Source: Branchiostoma lanceolatum (lineage: Eukaryota > Chordata > Leptocardii > Amphioxiformes > Branchiostomatidae). Taken from it: DNA of 64,000 nt. The notes beneath the pieces were generated by a model. It was not told where the DNA came from. It saw only the letters and a program-made list of their open reading frames with translations, and ran no database searches. The position numbers and the translations under genes are program-made. Shown in pieces: positions 38,301 through 48,642 of this stretch. Position 1 is the first letter of the stretch. The number at the start of each line of letters is the position of its first letter. The stretch is taken from contig NC_089730.1 of the NCBI RefSeq assembly GCF_035083965.1, forward strand, positions 14,367,242 to 14,431,241. Reading direction: 5' to 3'.

Positions 38301-39300
38301 AACTATTTTAAGAAGGCATGACTTGCTGTTCTATTGTGAACCATGACCTCATGTATCAAACAATAGAAACTAAACAAAGGGAAAGGTGTGAGTGAAGCCA
38401 CAACACGGGTAACAAAGACAGGTAGCATTCAAACTGCAGGTGTATTTTCATTTAAAAACAAGTGCTGTGGCTTAAGTTATCAACATAACACAACACAAAA
38501 TAAACAAAATCACTTAATGTGAAATGATAATTAAAAAGATGAGTACGTAATTCTTAAAAAAAAACTTTTCAAGATCATCAGCACTGAAAGAGGTAATGAC
38601 AAAAGTAATTTGTCACAAATTATAAGGATTGACAGTCAAATTACGACAATGTCACCTCCAAATGAATTTTAGCATCAGAATCAATCATCATCATAACACT
38701 GGTGTCGTGCAATCCATTCGTGATAAGGGCACAAATTCCCCACAGGATCCGTGGGCTGACCCGATAGGTTGATTGAATTTCGTAACAAGTTTGATTAAAA
38801 ATGTCAGATCGTGGTTGATCGGAGTGATACGCGGGGACTTGGAGGTTTGAGGAATTCTGCCGGCGTCTTGCTGAAGTGTAGATGACCCGGTGGTCGATAC
38901 GGGATGGCACCGTATGTATGAGTTTCCCAAATTGGGCAAAGCGGAAATACATCCCGTCAGCTCAGCCAGCTACTGTTGTGATTCTCAAATTACGCTCTGC
39001 TCTGGGCGGATCGCCGCGTTTCCAGACTACACAGCTAACAAATCCTGAACCATAGCTCATTTGAGATATAGGAATTAAAGGTTTGAATAATAGATACCAA
39101 GGAATGAAGAAGTTGTTGATAATTTCTTCTCACCTGCCAACGAAATTTTCCAACACACTGCTCTTCCCGGCACTTTGCCCTCCCACCACGGCGATTTGTG
39201 GCAGGTCCAAGTCCATGCGATGCCCGACTTGGGAGAAGGCATCTTGCAGTTTGTTCACCAGAGGAATAAGTTCCTCCAGTCCCCTGTTAGCCCACGCCAT
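12165..39300 (-). CDS. DNM: Classical dynamin, complete gene of about 25 exons
   Basis: Large GTPase that oligomerises around the necks of budding vesicles and drives membrane fission in endocytosis. Exons, in transcript order: 39134-39300, 37228-37304, 34634-34783, 33934-34137, 32688-32786 or 32530-32628, 31388-31548, 30712-30854, 30076-30211, 29867-29934, 29418-29556, 28470-28556, 27984-28054 or 27830-27900, optional 24591-24620, 24194-24251 or 24046-24106, 23317-23430, 22898-23007, 22153-22288, 20230-20433, 19318-19502, 17335-17364, 16601-16630, 15395-15430, 14108-14224, 12907-13017, 12165-12225. All junctions are GT-AG and phases agree throughout. One isoform is 897 aa (vertebrate forms are about 865). 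Motifs seen: P-loop GQSAGKSS, switch [20 protein letters not shown]; stalk; PH domain ([18 protein letters not shown]); GED ([19 protein letters not shown]); proline-rich tail with RxxP SH3 ligands. The start [19 protein letters not shown] matches the usual dynamin start style. Confidence 0.97.
17530..18885. mobile_element. Non-autonomous DNA transposon, TIR CAGTCAAACCTG
   Basis: The ends are inverted copies: CAGTCAAACCTGTCTATAGC at left, CAGGTTTGACTG at right, each followed inward by GTGGCCGCTAT and GGTGACCGCT motifs. Flanks are TACATGTA and TACATGGT, a possible target duplication. The 1.36-kb interior has no transposase-like frame. It sits in a dynamin intron. Confidence 0.8.
19202..19300 (+). 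repeat. Dispersed repeat, copy 1
   Basis: It runs from TTTGTGTGTTTTGTTGTC through GTCAAGGGTAACACAAATCC to AGGACGCAGCAAGGTCGCCA. It stops 18 bp short of the donor-side end of dynamin exon 18. Confidence 0.7.
19889..20123 (+). mobile_element. tRNA-derived SINE with perfect target duplication
   Basis: The 5' part is tRNA-like with a box A (TGGCGTAACGG) and a box B-like GGTTTGAATCC, followed by a body and the tail AATAAATCCAAATCC. It is flanked on both sides by the identical 10-mer ATTTGCTATA (19879-19888 and 20124-20133). A mature tRNA fold is not preserved. Confidence 0.85.
22366..22533 (-). repeat. Tandem partial copies of dynamin PH exon 16 (pseudo-exons)
   Basis: The first 40-45 nt of exon 16 plus its acceptor recur at about 22368-22411 and 22487-22531, spaced about 118 and 120 bp. 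The more upstream copy reads NVYKDYKQL then TAG; the other reads [13 protein letters not shown] and then diverges. They are duplicated intron-exon borders that could act as decoy or poison 3' splice sites. Confidence 0.75.
24046..24106 (-). CDS. DNM: Dynamin alternative exon 13c (stalk-PH linker)
   Basis: This 61-nt exon runs phase 2 to phase 0 and encodes [20 protein letters not shown]. It is a one-codon-longer alternative to 13b, 87 bp further along the transcript. The acceptor is CCACTTGCAG and the donor GTTTGA (weak). Including both 13b and 13c would add 119 nt and break the frame. Confidence 0.82.
24194..24251 (-). CDS. DNM: Dynamin alternative exon 13b (stalk-PH linker)
   Basis: This 58-nt exon runs phase 2 to phase 0 and encodes [19 protein letters not shown]. 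It corresponds to the short linker before the PH domain, which in vertebrate dynamins contains NAQQRS and ends in NQ. The acceptor is CACTTCCAG and the donor GTGTGT. It splices in frame to VIRKGW of the PH domain. Confidence 0.85.
24591..24620 (-). CDS. DNM: Dynamin optional 30-nt cassette exon 13a
   Basis: A 30-nt stretch lies between an acceptor (ATCTTATAG) and a strong donor (GTAAGC), phase 2 to phase 2. It would add ten residues (ASTKGAGRS plus a split codon) at the junction between stalk and linker. It cannot replace exon 13b or 13c because its end phase does not fit the PH exon, but it can precede either of them in frame. Confidence 0.6.
25813..25950 (-). mobile_element. LINE ORF2 C-terminal tail
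   Basis: The minus strand reads [47 protein letters not shown] and a stop. The RRRGGRPxLT...VIEED...DR(N/D)LW pattern is that of the extreme C-terminus of non-LTR retrotransposon reverse transcriptases. No upstream RT is visible, so it is a 5'-truncated copy in a dynamin intron. Confidence 0.65.
26703..26943. mobile_element. Palindromic MITE, 66-bp arms
   Basis: The left arm ATAATACAGTGCTAAACTTT... and the right arm, which ends ...AAAGTTTAGCACTGTATTAT, are near-perfect inverted copies. The arms continue inward to TTTTCGACGACCAC and GTGGTCGTCGAAAA. About 241 bp overall, in a dynamin intron. Confidence 0.85.
27040..27160. repeat. Two tandem copies of about 79 bp
   Basis: TTTCACTGGTTGCCTCA and GCACCACTAAAAAGAAATTG are each present twice. 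A separate short hairpin (CAGAATTTGCTCTCTTA... mirrored) is at 27665-27721. Confidence 0.7.
27830..27900 (-). CDS. DNM: Dynamin alternative exon 12b (end of stalk)
   Basis: This 71-nt copy of exon 12 has identical phases and encodes [20 protein letters not shown] then GFA plus GA. Splice sites are strong (CGCCCACAG and GTAAGA). Using both copies would add 142 nt and shift the frame, so only one can be used in a functional mRNA. The copies agree across NTNHEDF and diverge in the first ten residues. Confidence 0.9.
27984..28054 (-). CDS. DNM: Dynamin alternative exon 12a (end of stalk)
   Basis: This 71-nt exon runs phase 0 to phase 2 and encodes [20 protein letters not shown] then GFA plus the first two bases of a Lys/Asn codon. 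It matches the vertebrate segment that ends in [12 protein letters not shown]. The acceptor is TTCATCACAG and the donor GTAAGA. A diverged copy follows after an 83-bp intron. Confidence 0.93.
28608..28795 (+). mobile_element. Probable SINE
   Basis: GTGGTTAGGGTTGC near the start resembles a tRNA box A, and the body contains GGGACGTAAAGCCAGAGGC and CACATTAAAGATCCCATGA, words common in invertebrate SINEs. Its limits are approximate. It lies in a dynamin intron. Confidence 0.55.
28858..29164. mobile_element. Palindromic MITE, 76-bp arms
   Basis: The arms at 28858-28933 and 29089-29164 are almost perfect inverted repeats (ATTCTTCTATCAGTGAC to CTTGATCA and back). The interior holds a second inverted pair around GTAAGTAGGA/TCCTACTTAC and another around CAAGACTA. 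It lies between dynamin exons 10 and 11. Confidence 0.88.
32530..32628 (-). CDS. DNM: Dynamin alternative exon 5b (GTPase G4 segment)
   Basis: This is a second 99-nt copy of exon 5 with the same phases, encoding [20 protein letters not shown] then [16 protein letters not shown] is intact and there is no stop. It differs from 5a at eight residues, including I/L, E/Q, DSRN/HAGD and ENR/DNK. The acceptor is TCGTTTGCAG; the donor (GTTTGG) is weaker than that of 5a. The intron between 5a and 5b is 59 bp, probably too short to splice, which favours exclusive use. Confidence 0.88.
32688..32786 (-). CDS. DNM: Dynamin alternative exon 5a (GTPase G4 segment)
   Basis: This 99-nt exon runs phase 1 to phase 1 and encodes [20 protein letters not shown] followed by [12 protein letters not shown]. 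It carries the TKLD guanine-specificity motif and is very close to the vertebrate sequence. The acceptor is TTTTTCACAG and the donor GTAAGG, both strong. A second intact version of the same segment lies 59 bp further along the transcript. Confidence 0.93.
33362..33730. repeat. Three tandem copies of about 125 bp
   Basis: Each copy contains CAGTAGAAAAGCAAA, GTTAAGAGTATGCCAC, GTAAAATAC and TTTAAGGCATAGCATAAG. Just downstream, 33838-33915 holds a short array of GTTGAGGAAAAGTGA units. Both are in dynamin intron 4. Confidence 0.8.
34351..34527. mobile_element. Short MITE with the same CAGTCAAA/CAGGTTTGACTG ends
   Basis: A 177-bp element begins CAGTCAAAAATACCC and ends CAGGTTTGACTG. It shares internal words (GTCAATGGGAAAA, GACCGCCAAAAAGTGG) with the element at 17530-18885, so it is an internally deleted relative. 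It lies in dynamin intron 3. Confidence 0.75.
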
Positions 39301-41435
39301 ATCGTTCGTGTAGACTTCAGAAAACGCCGCTAAAGAGGTAAGAGAATCACGTCTCCATCTTCCTCCACCCCCTTCTCAAAAATCAATATGGCGGCTGACA
39401 GGATAGTGAGCATGCGCACTTGGGACATCCCGTACAGCATGTTGGGATAGCCCGAACTAGCTTCCAGAAAATGACATATTCAAATCATTTCATAAAGTTT
39501 GTATCTTTCAAAACAATCTTTCAACTAGAAAATCATACATTATACGCAATTATGCTTGATAAGATAAGTCCAAAGGATCTAGTTTGCTGTTTTCAGGTAA
39601 TATCAAGATGAGACACACACCCCTCTAGAAGATTTAGAATGGTCCGCATGAATCCCAGTCACATGCCTCATAGATGACGGATGTCACGAAGTATTACTTG
39701 TATAATGACCCCCAAGTCATTCCCTTACCCTTATCTGTGCCTCCCAGACACGCGTTCCTGACTCAAGGGACATCGCTCATGACAAAATGTCATCAGCTAG
39801 CTCCTATCCAAACTTTTCATGTCTCTACTCTAGAACATTCTGTTGTAACCTCAAAGTCAAACATTCCTGGGGCTCCAAGGACTGTCTTTAGAGTCCTTGA
39901 TGAGGGCAAACAACATTGCTTTATAGTCCCTCAGTTCTCAGTGCTTGCCTAGATGTTGATTGTGGAAAAAGATAACAATTGCGTCATGATGTAAACCTGG
40001 TATGAGCCCACACTATATAAAATGAAAATACCACAGGTTCCCCAATGTTGGATGGCTGTTCTGCAGGATATCGTAATAAAGGCAGTAACTCATGAGGATG
40101 TGCACTATCTCTGTCAGGATATAAATACTTTTCAAACATGTTACCCATTTATTCATAGAAATTACATATTAGTCATTTGTATGCCCAGTAATTTTTTCAT
40201 CCTTCAAATTATGAACACTTCAACTACCGCATCAATTCGGTATGCCCTTAATTAATCCTCCTGTGAAAGAACTGAACATCTTAGCTTCCAGACCAGCTCT
40301 TCTAAAATACACAGAACTCATCAATAAACAATCATCAATAAACAAAGACGAAATCAATAACCTGTGAAATTTCCTCTCCTTGCACCTCTTCCCAAATATT
40401 GTATTCTGTGATAATTCAAACTCAACATAAAAGGCTAGATATAAACTGCTACCTTGTAATGTTAGTTAGTTATAATGTTACATACCAACAAAAGAATGTC
40501 TGAACATGAAGTGTAGTATTAAATTAATCTGTTATTGAAGCTTATCTATGACATTTTAATGACTCATGACTCTGTGATGATTTACGTTGTAACAAGATCA
40601 TCCATAATGGGAGTCTCTTTCTAAAAGTGCCTAGAAATTGTAAAAACTTATAATCTAACAAACAAACAAGCAACAGACAACATATTTCTCTTTCCAGATT
40701 TTACTTCAGTCTAGGAATGTTTTGACAACCAGTGGTGTTGAAAAATGATATGTAAAAACAATATGCAGTAAGTACATCTGTATTACAGAATTCACAACAT
40801 CAGTTCTATATGAAGCTTACCTAAGAATCCTCTGCCAGTATCAGACTAGGTTAACATATAAATCATACATCTAAAAATCAAAAGCTTTGTATTCAGATGT
40901 CTAAGTCAAGATATTACCGGCTCTGAATGTGTCTAGTGCCATTTGCAAAGTACGGATGGATGCAACTAGAAGTGATAACCTCCTAGAAAATGAATCTCCA
41001 AATACAAAGCAACTATATGATGACTTTTACATATACTGTGTAACAAAAAAAGTAACAGTTCTTATCTATAGGGACAGACTGTCATAAGTTACTAGGCCAA
41101 CATTGAAACAAATATCTGTTATTTTCATTTGACCATGTTACAGTCATGCAGCATCCACATAAGTCACATAATTCCAAGTCAAAACTACATCATTGACAAA
41201 TTACTGACATTCAATTTCACCAGACTCCCAACACAATAATACATTTACATGTCACCACGTCTATTATTATATTAGTTAAATCTATATCTGACCACATTGA
41301 AGCTATGAACTGCATATTCCTTCAATTTCTTTCACTTCTTCTCGAGTGGTGGCAATGGTTTTCCCTAACATCCTAACACAAAATTACATTTCTAGCTTGT
41401 TACTAGTATGGAATATTCAGCACAATGTTTTGGGC

Positions 41436-42487
41436 CTAGTTTATTTTGAGATTTTGGTGAAGCTCAGGCCTAATGTCGTACACTAGCTCCAGGATTCGCG
41501 TCATCACTTCGTCCTTGTTCCCAGTGACGTTCTGGTTGAGTTCGTCCATCTTCTGCAACGTTTGTTCGTCCATGCGGCGCACAATGTCCGTTCTGGAGCC
41601 CATGTGCTGGAAAAAAACATATCATTTGTCAGATTAAAAGTGTTTGTATTCTGAAAAAGAAGGTTTGACATGCAATGATGAAAATCTGCTTAACCAAAAT
41701 ATAAAAATGCAGCTTTTATTGGTAAAAAATATGCTTTTTTTTAACTTAACCATCAAGCCGAAGGGATTGTCATAGGAATTGATGCATCCTTGCAAATTCT
41801 GGACGACCTTGGGCGTTTCATTTAGAGGGTAATGAATATTGATTAATTTTTTTATCATGCATTGTTTCATTTTCCATCACCTAATAACATATGATTGTTA
41901 GTTACACACACAGAAGAACAATAATAACCAGTTAAAGTACCTTTTCCTGATGGTCCAGAAACTGTTTTTCTCTCTCCTGCCGATATGTCTCTATCTCAGC
42001 CTGGGCCTCCTCCTTGGCCTGCTTCAAACGACGGTTTTTACCTGCAGAAAGATGAAGCAAATTTTGACACTCAAAATAATTTTGAGTCCACACACTATCA
42101 GTTTTAAGTTTTAACTATCAACCCGACTAGCGTACACTTTATTGCAGACGTACAATGTAATATTACATCAATCTATGACTAAAACATGACTTCAGTGGAT
42201 AGTATTACGATACGATGCTTGGCAAAATTTTATAGGAAGGAAAAAGGCAGGTGTCGTGATGATACATGCCATGTAACATGATCATGACGTCAGCAACCCC
42301 AACATTTGCTCCTGAAAATGTGCAACTTCTGTCGAGATTAAACATCAAAATGTACAATATTCGTATTCTATGGAATGCTTATCACGTATCGGAACAGTTT
42401 CTTACGTTTCCGGGCCTCTGCAACCTTCTCTGCGGCGCGTTTCTCGGCCGCGAGTAGCTGCTGGATACCGGTGGTCTGACTCGCCAT
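41436..42487 (-). CDS. ATP6V1G: V-type proton ATPase subunit G
   Basis: Three exons (42406-42487, 41941-42041, 41436-41606) join in phase to give 117 residues. The start [20 protein letters not shown] and the segment [19 protein letters not shown] are the family hallmark; the C-terminal part contains [14 protein letters not shown]. Subunit G is the peripheral-stalk partner of subunit E in the V1 sector and forms a long coiled coil, consistent with the Lys/Glu-rich sequence. The length equals that of the vertebrate protein (118). The gene lies 2.1 kb upstream of dynamin on the same strand and is divergent from the dipeptidase gene, with 876 bp between the two start codons. Confidence 0.96.
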
Positions 42488-43362
42488 TTTGGGGATCTCG
42501 TGACGTCTGTGCAGGACCAGTCCACTTCCACACAGGGGTGTCGGTGGTCGGTGGCTCGGAAATTATTTCATAGTGCCTGGTATTGAGGTTTTTGTAACAA
42601 GGCGACTTTTCTGATAATCAAAGTTTTGCAGCTAAACCAAAGTATCATATATGCAGATTTTCATGCAGGGCTGTTACAATAAATCCTTTCAAAAAGTGAC
42701 ATTAAAATTCTAATGACGAGTTACTTCCATACAAGATCAAGGACGTTAACATTATATATAATGTCTTTGACGAGACTAATTAACTTATTAAGCATTTTAA
42801 AGTTATTTTAGCGACTTTCTTTGTGTTTGTAAATTAATGATTTCCATTTGATCATTAACTTCTTGTCCCAATCAATGATACTTGAGTGTATTTGAATATT
42901 TAAAAAGTTCTATTTGATTAGCTATAACGTTAGATTACTACATACCAAAGTTATTGTTTAAAAAAAAAGGCTTGCATAGGAATTGGTGCATCAAAATGTT
43001 GGAGAAAAAAAACCCGCTCCTATATTTCTCAGGGCCTAGGGAGACGTTGTCAAAGATGGAAACATCTTTAAATGGAAAGCACTTTTCAAAGCTGTTTTGC
43101 CAGAAAGCGGTGAAAACTTTTAAATACGCAAACCTGTATTGATCCCGGATTACTTAATGATACTCCACCATTATTGATGATCAGCTTCAACTCGTTGTGT
43201 CTATATAATGTAGCATTTTATCAATTATATGGTGGTTATAGTTTTCCAGGATATGAACTCACACACACGAACACACGCGCGCGCGCGCACGGAACAAACC
43301 AAACAGGCACGCCGTGATGAATTTTGAACAGCCCCAGTGAAAGTGCTGAAGTGGACGACAAG
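42488..43362. promoter_or_regulatory. Divergent intergenic region, V-ATPase G and dipeptidase
   Basis: The two genes start 876 bp apart on opposite strands, so this interval should hold both 5' UTRs and promoters. No TATA box is placed convincingly. A CA/CG microsatellite lies at 43258-43291, about 70 bp before the dipeptidase ATG. Confidence 0.45.
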
Positions 43363-46300
43363 ATGGGGTCGAAAAGACGTCTGCTGCTGGTCTCCAACTC
43401 TACTCTGCACGGAAGTGGCTACCTGGACCACTGCGAGGCGCAGATCAAGAGTTTCCTTGGAAGGTGAGGTCGTCAAGTAGCTACACAGATTGACTGTACA
43501 TATCGAGGTTGCTTTCTTTAGCCTCCGAGTTATGTGCAGCTGTGCATCCGGCTCGCTCAAACCGCACATCGCGATCCGTTCGGTGAAACTCCTTGCCAAA
43601 CTTGTAGATAAGATGCTCAGACTTATTTTTGATTTTATCAAAATAGGCTTGGAAAATGGACGTCTTTTCAGATTAGGCTCCAGTATTAAATATCGTGCAA
43701 TACTGAAAACTACTGTGAACTGTATGGTAAAGTACCAGCACATATGTCACGCACGTGTCAGTTGTAGAAAGACCGTCGATCTTCAGAAAGCATGGGTTCA
43801 TTATGAATTTTGGAATAACAAAGTTTTATAACTCTTCATGTACATTTTTGTACCATTTCCAGTTTGAAACGTTTTCCCTTTCTTCTTGTCACGCCATCGG
43901 CACACATCACGTAAACAAATGGTTAATTTATTGGCCTTTTTACAATGGAAACGCCCACTAACACCTGCTCAGCTTATGGGTTTCCGGAAAAGGTGAGCAA
44001 GGCTTGGTGGAGTGGGCTACCTCAGCAGGCTACCCTTTCTGGGCCTCAAGGCTATGCATGTGGGGTAGTGAAAACCATCTTTATTCATTTCCACACTACC
44101 TAAGAATATGGAGGCTTTAACAGGTTGTTCTAATCTCCAAGCAGATGTGTGGTGTTTTTATTTTTTCCCATCCATGTGTAACAATGTTTTGTGCTTATCT
44201 ATCCAGCCAGGTGAAGACAGTTCTATTTGTGCCCTATGCTCTACATGACAGAGATGGCTACGCCAAGACAGCACGGACAAAATACGAAAGCATGGGTAAG
44301 ATTATTTTTCCCCTGTCAATATTTCTTTTCACATATGCATTTGCTATCATACCAAGATGTTCTGATAGTACTGAAATCTGCCTCTTTGACGCTCTTGATA
44401 ATCTTTTTTTTTTTCAAGTTACTACTTCACCAAAACAATGACTACTCGAGTTATAAAATTATTGCATATTTAACCTCACTAATGTTTTTGTTTTTTTAGG
44501 GTACAAACTGGACAGCATCCATGAGCAGCCAGACCCTGTAGCAGCTGTGAAGGCTGCAGAGGCAATGTTCATTGGTAGGCACCTGGTCTACTACACCAAT
44601 TCTGACAGTACATTTCTGCTGCGATGTTTCACAAACAAAAAAACACTATGATTGACAGGATAAAGAATGGAGTTTTTAGGCAAACAATCTCCTTATAAAG
44701 GACTTCAGACTTTTTTTTCATGTGTCACTGTTTCTTGTGTCATATTGTCTCCTTTTGATTCACTTGACAAGGTTCTTTATTGTGTTGAAAGAGTAGATAT
44801 AACACATAAATTGTTTGTACAGGTGGTGGTAACACATTCCGTCTCCTGAAGGCTCTCTATGACAACAAGATTGTCTTGGAGATAAAGAAGAGGGTGTTTG
44901 AGGTAGGATATATTAACACATCTTTTTTATACTTTCATGTTTAATGTAAAAATAAATTGATATACTAGTATACTTCAACAAGCTATCTATTCTTTTACTG
45001 CTAGTAAATGCACTACTTTATATTGCATGCAGGGAAAGGGATTAGTAACCTAGAATTTAGAAATGCTGAGATAAATATAGATAAAACAAACCTTTCAAAA
45101 TTATGTCTTCCAACCTGTTACAGTTGTATTCAAACTTGCCACGTTTACGGACAGTTGACACTCTACCATGGTACTCCTGTTATAACATTCAACAATGATT
45201 AACTTAAAAGATAACTCAGTATTCCTGCCCCACCAGGATGGAATGCCTTACATCGGCTCCAGTGCAGGCACCAATGTCTCCACCATCAGCATCAGCACCA
45301 CCAACGACATGCCCATCGTCCAGCCACCCACGTTTGAAGCCATCGGCCTGGTCCCCTTCAACATTAACCCTCATTTCCTGGACCCTGATCCTAACAGCAC
45401 ACACCAAGGGGTAAGTACAACATTAACCCTTGTTTCCTGTAGGGGTAAGTACAATGTTAACCCTTGTTTCCTGGACCCTGATCCTAACAGCTCACACCAA
45501 GGGGTAAGTACATTGCACATGTAAGCGCATTTAGTAGCCATCGACTTTTAAATGCTTTTTACAGAATGATACCTTTGAAGGCTTTTTCTCTGAAGCATCT
45601 TCAGAGCATTCACAAAATGTATCATACTGGTGCTAGAAGTACTTTGAAATATTTTTTGTTTAATCTGCTAAGTCAGGTTTGTACTCTATGTTATGTACTT
45701 TCTGTATTACATCTATGGCATGCTTACAAACATGTACATACAGTTTGTAAGAGAGCAGTATTTACCATTGGTGACCTGACTAGTACATTTTAGAATAGCT
45801 ACTGATATATTAGATAAAAACTAATGGAGTTCATTTGTGTTTCAGGAAACCAGAGAGACCAGGATAAAACAGTATCATGAGGAGGATGACACACCACCTG
45901 TGCTGGTAGGAAACTCTTCCTTTTTCTTTACTTTTTATTATTAAAGCATTCTATCACTATGTACGTCACCCTTAGGCTACTGGAATTAATCTCCAAACAG
46001 ATCTACATTTGTAGTGGCGGAAATACCGTACACATGGGCTAAAACAGCGCAAGTATGTGTTTGGGCTAATGGATACTGTCTTGTGACCGATAGATGTGCT
46101 TGGAGGTTACCGGAGTAGCATTATCTAATTGAAGAATCTGTCATGTGCAAATTGATTGGAAGATTTCAGAATTGATTTAGGAATAACTACTGTCAATGTT
46201 GAACTTTTGTGTAATATAATGGTTTTATTTTTGTGGTGACCTCTGCACCACAAATTCATTACATTGCAAATATATCTTTCCAACGTATTAGTACTGTACT

Positions 46301-46876
46301 ACAGAATAGTTTTCCCTGCTACCGAGAACTAAAACTACCACGTAACTCAACTGTAAATGAATTTACAGTATCCGCAAGCAGTCTTTAGTCCCAGTTACAC
46401 GTAGCCAAACATGGCCTCCCTACCTACCCCCAACCATGTCGGCTGAAGTTGGCTGGTGTTTGTCATGGTTGGCTGGTGCCTGGTGGTCAGCTGCTGTTCA
46501 GAACATTTTGCTGTGGACGGGACGTCTGGAATAGGTTGGCTGGTGGTTTGCTGGTGGTTAGGAATAAGTAAATGGTCAGGGTGTGTTAGGAGTCAACTTT
46601 GACTCTAAACCTATAGCTGTTCCTGACCTACCACCAACCTTGGTTGGCTAGTGGTAGGGAGCAATGTTCAGCTATGTGTAACCGTGGCTTTTCTTTCCTG
46701 CACAGGGTTTGCGTGAAGGAGGCATCCTCCATGTGGAGGGAGACAAGGCGACTCTGAAAGGGACGACCAATGCTCGCCTGTTCCTCAGGGGGAAGGAACC
46801 CACGGAGCACGAACAGGGAACAGACTTCAGCTTCCTTCTGGACACCAAGAACTACCAGCTGGACATCAAGCTGTGA
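43363..46876 (+). CDS. Alpha-aspartyl dipeptidase (peptidase S51, PepE-like)
   Basis: Seven exons (43363-43463, 44207-44295, 44500-44574, 44823-44902, 45237-45410, 45846-45905, 46706-46876) join in phase to give 249 residues. The family cleaves dipeptides with N-terminal aspartate in the cytosol. Seen: the [11 protein letters not shown] motif, the nucleophile elbow GSSAGTN (Ser about 124), and NINPHF with the likely catalytic His about 161. N-terminal [19 protein letters not shown] and [16 protein letters not shown] are typical. The start lies in the context AAGATGG. A tandem copy of the end of exon 5 sits just after its donor (see the separate entry). AATAAA is present at 47561 and 47676. 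Confidence 0.95.
45411..45503 (+). other. Tandem copy of dipeptidase exon 5 end with extra donors
   Basis: The last part of exon 5 and its donor are repeated directly downstream. GGTAAGTAC donors occur at 45411, 45445 and 45504. Using the last one would extend exon 5 in frame by 31 codons with no stop. The extra segment repeats [15 protein letters not shown] but has Cys where the first copy has the putative catalytic His. It may be an alternative 5' splice site or an inert duplication. Confidence 0.6.
45986..46109. mobile_element. MITE of the CTCCAAGCAGA family
   Basis: TTAATCTCCAAACAGATCTA at left is mirrored by TAGATGTGCTTGGAGGTTA at right. It lies in the last intron of the dipeptidase gene. 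Confidence 0.7.
46391..46683. mobile_element. MITE, TIR TTACACGTAGCCAAACATGG
   Basis: The left TTACACGTAGCCAAACATGGCCTCCCTACC is mirrored by GGTAGGGAGC, AATGTTCAGC and TATGTGTAA at the right. The interior is rich in TTGGCTGGTGG repeats. It lies in the last dipeptidase intron, close to the final exon. Confidence 0.7.
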
Positions 46877-47560
46877 AAAGGAACACAGGGGATGCCTAGA
46901 ACACTGCATTTTACTTTATGATTTGGCTTAAGATATGATTTGTTTCTTCAGTCTTCTTTAGAAATTATTCCCATTTACACTACAGTTATGAAATTATGCT
47001 TGTGATTGAACTTTGAAAAGTCAATTGATACAAAGCAATGCTCGCGAATGAGTGAATGTGATGTTAAGTGCAAGCACTATCTCAGTGACATGTGCAACAA
47101 CAGATAACAAGTATATATTCTAATTATGCCACAGTTACAAATGAAAGTGTGATAATCATACTGCTGCTCCTTAGTTAATACATGTTACAATTAGAGAAAC
47201 TAGACTTCTGAAGCAAAGTCGACCCATAATTTCAAACACAAACATTGGACACATTTTCAACTGCCCAATTCCACTCTTTGTCAAGGAATCTACTGCTCTT
47301 GTGATGTCACATTATGCAGATTACTCATTCCTTGACAACCACTGGAGTTTCACAGTTGAATTTTTTTTTTGGGGGGGGGGGGTGTTGTGATGAAAATTAC
47401 ATGTACAGCTCAACTTTGCTTTATAATGATTTCTACCAACACAATTTAACTTTCAAGCTAATTCTAATACTGTTCAATGGAGCAATGTGGAATATTTTAG
47501 ACTAGAGTGTCTTCGTTGAACATGATGAAATGTGCCAACCTATCCATTATAATGAAAGAA

Positions 47561-47566
47561 AATAAA
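47561..47566 (+). terminator. Candidate poly(A) signal, dipeptidase gene
   Basis: AATAAA lies about 0.7 kb after the stop; a second one is at 47676. Confidence 0.4.
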
Positions 47567-48642
47567 CAGCAATTAAGTTAAATTTTACTTACACAGTTTG
47601 AAAGAGGTTTAACATAACAGGTGTTTGTTGTACCACCGTCAGAATTTGGGATAGTCCCTAAGCCGAACTCTTATGAATAAAGATTACAATAAAACATGTC
47701 TGTATGTTTGGTTCCCAAGCATTGCCTTTCAACTTTGGACAGAAGAAATTATGGCGGTTACTTCATCTGCTGACGATCATTGCATCAGGAAAATAACACA
47801 AGTGAAAGTGTTTTTTCGAGGCATGTTGTCTTTATTGTTGGAGACACATGTACATTACCATGAAACTACCATGGCAGTGGGCAGAAGCCACATCTATACT
47901 TAGTGCAGCACAGAAAACACCTTTGAAAGTCTGAAGTCAAATTTTCATAAGAAATAATAACTAGTCGAACAATTAAATATTATCTTCTTATCAGTTCAAA
48001 CATGCTTTTTTCCATATTGAAAATCAACCATTTTTTTAACAAGTAGTCTAGGTACAGGTTCAGGTCCGGACCTGTAAGCTGTACCTAAACCTGTGTACCT
48101 GTGCCTAAAATTTGTATAGGTACACAGCTCTACATACACTCCTCTCCAATCATCAAACTATGATCGCCTGATGATCTAGATTCTAATGTATTATAGACTA
48201 TGGTCTTCTATGCAATATCAATGTATCACAATCATCATTATCTAATCACTATCTTAATCAAGAGTTATTGGGTTCACAAAATTACTTTCCAATATCAATA
48301 ATATGATACCAAAAATGAGAGAAGTATACAATATCTATATAAAATATCATATATCATATATTATATCTATATATAATATCATAAAGGTTTGATCTAGAAC
48401 ACTACAAAAAATTTAGGAAAAGGAAAAACACAAATTTTTTTCAATAATCAATGGGGCGGACACCTTCCCCATAACAAAACTGTTATTCGTAAATTTCAAC
48501 ATAAACAGCAAATCATAGTTTCAGTCCCCACATTGCAAAGAGCATTCCCCCGTCCTCGTTGCGAAGTTGTCTGTAACCTGTTGTCACATCTCATCCTTTA
48601 GCAGACTCCATATGTATAGTTTGCATCGGACCGATGTAACTC

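Noticed and set aside
38641-38952. 104-codon minus-strand frame in dynamin intron 1
   Set aside because: Two overlapping frames are equally open, no motif is recognisable and no splice context was found.
43225-43743. 172-codon minus-strand frame
   Set aside because: It runs antisense through dipeptidase exon 1 and a CA/CG microsatellite.
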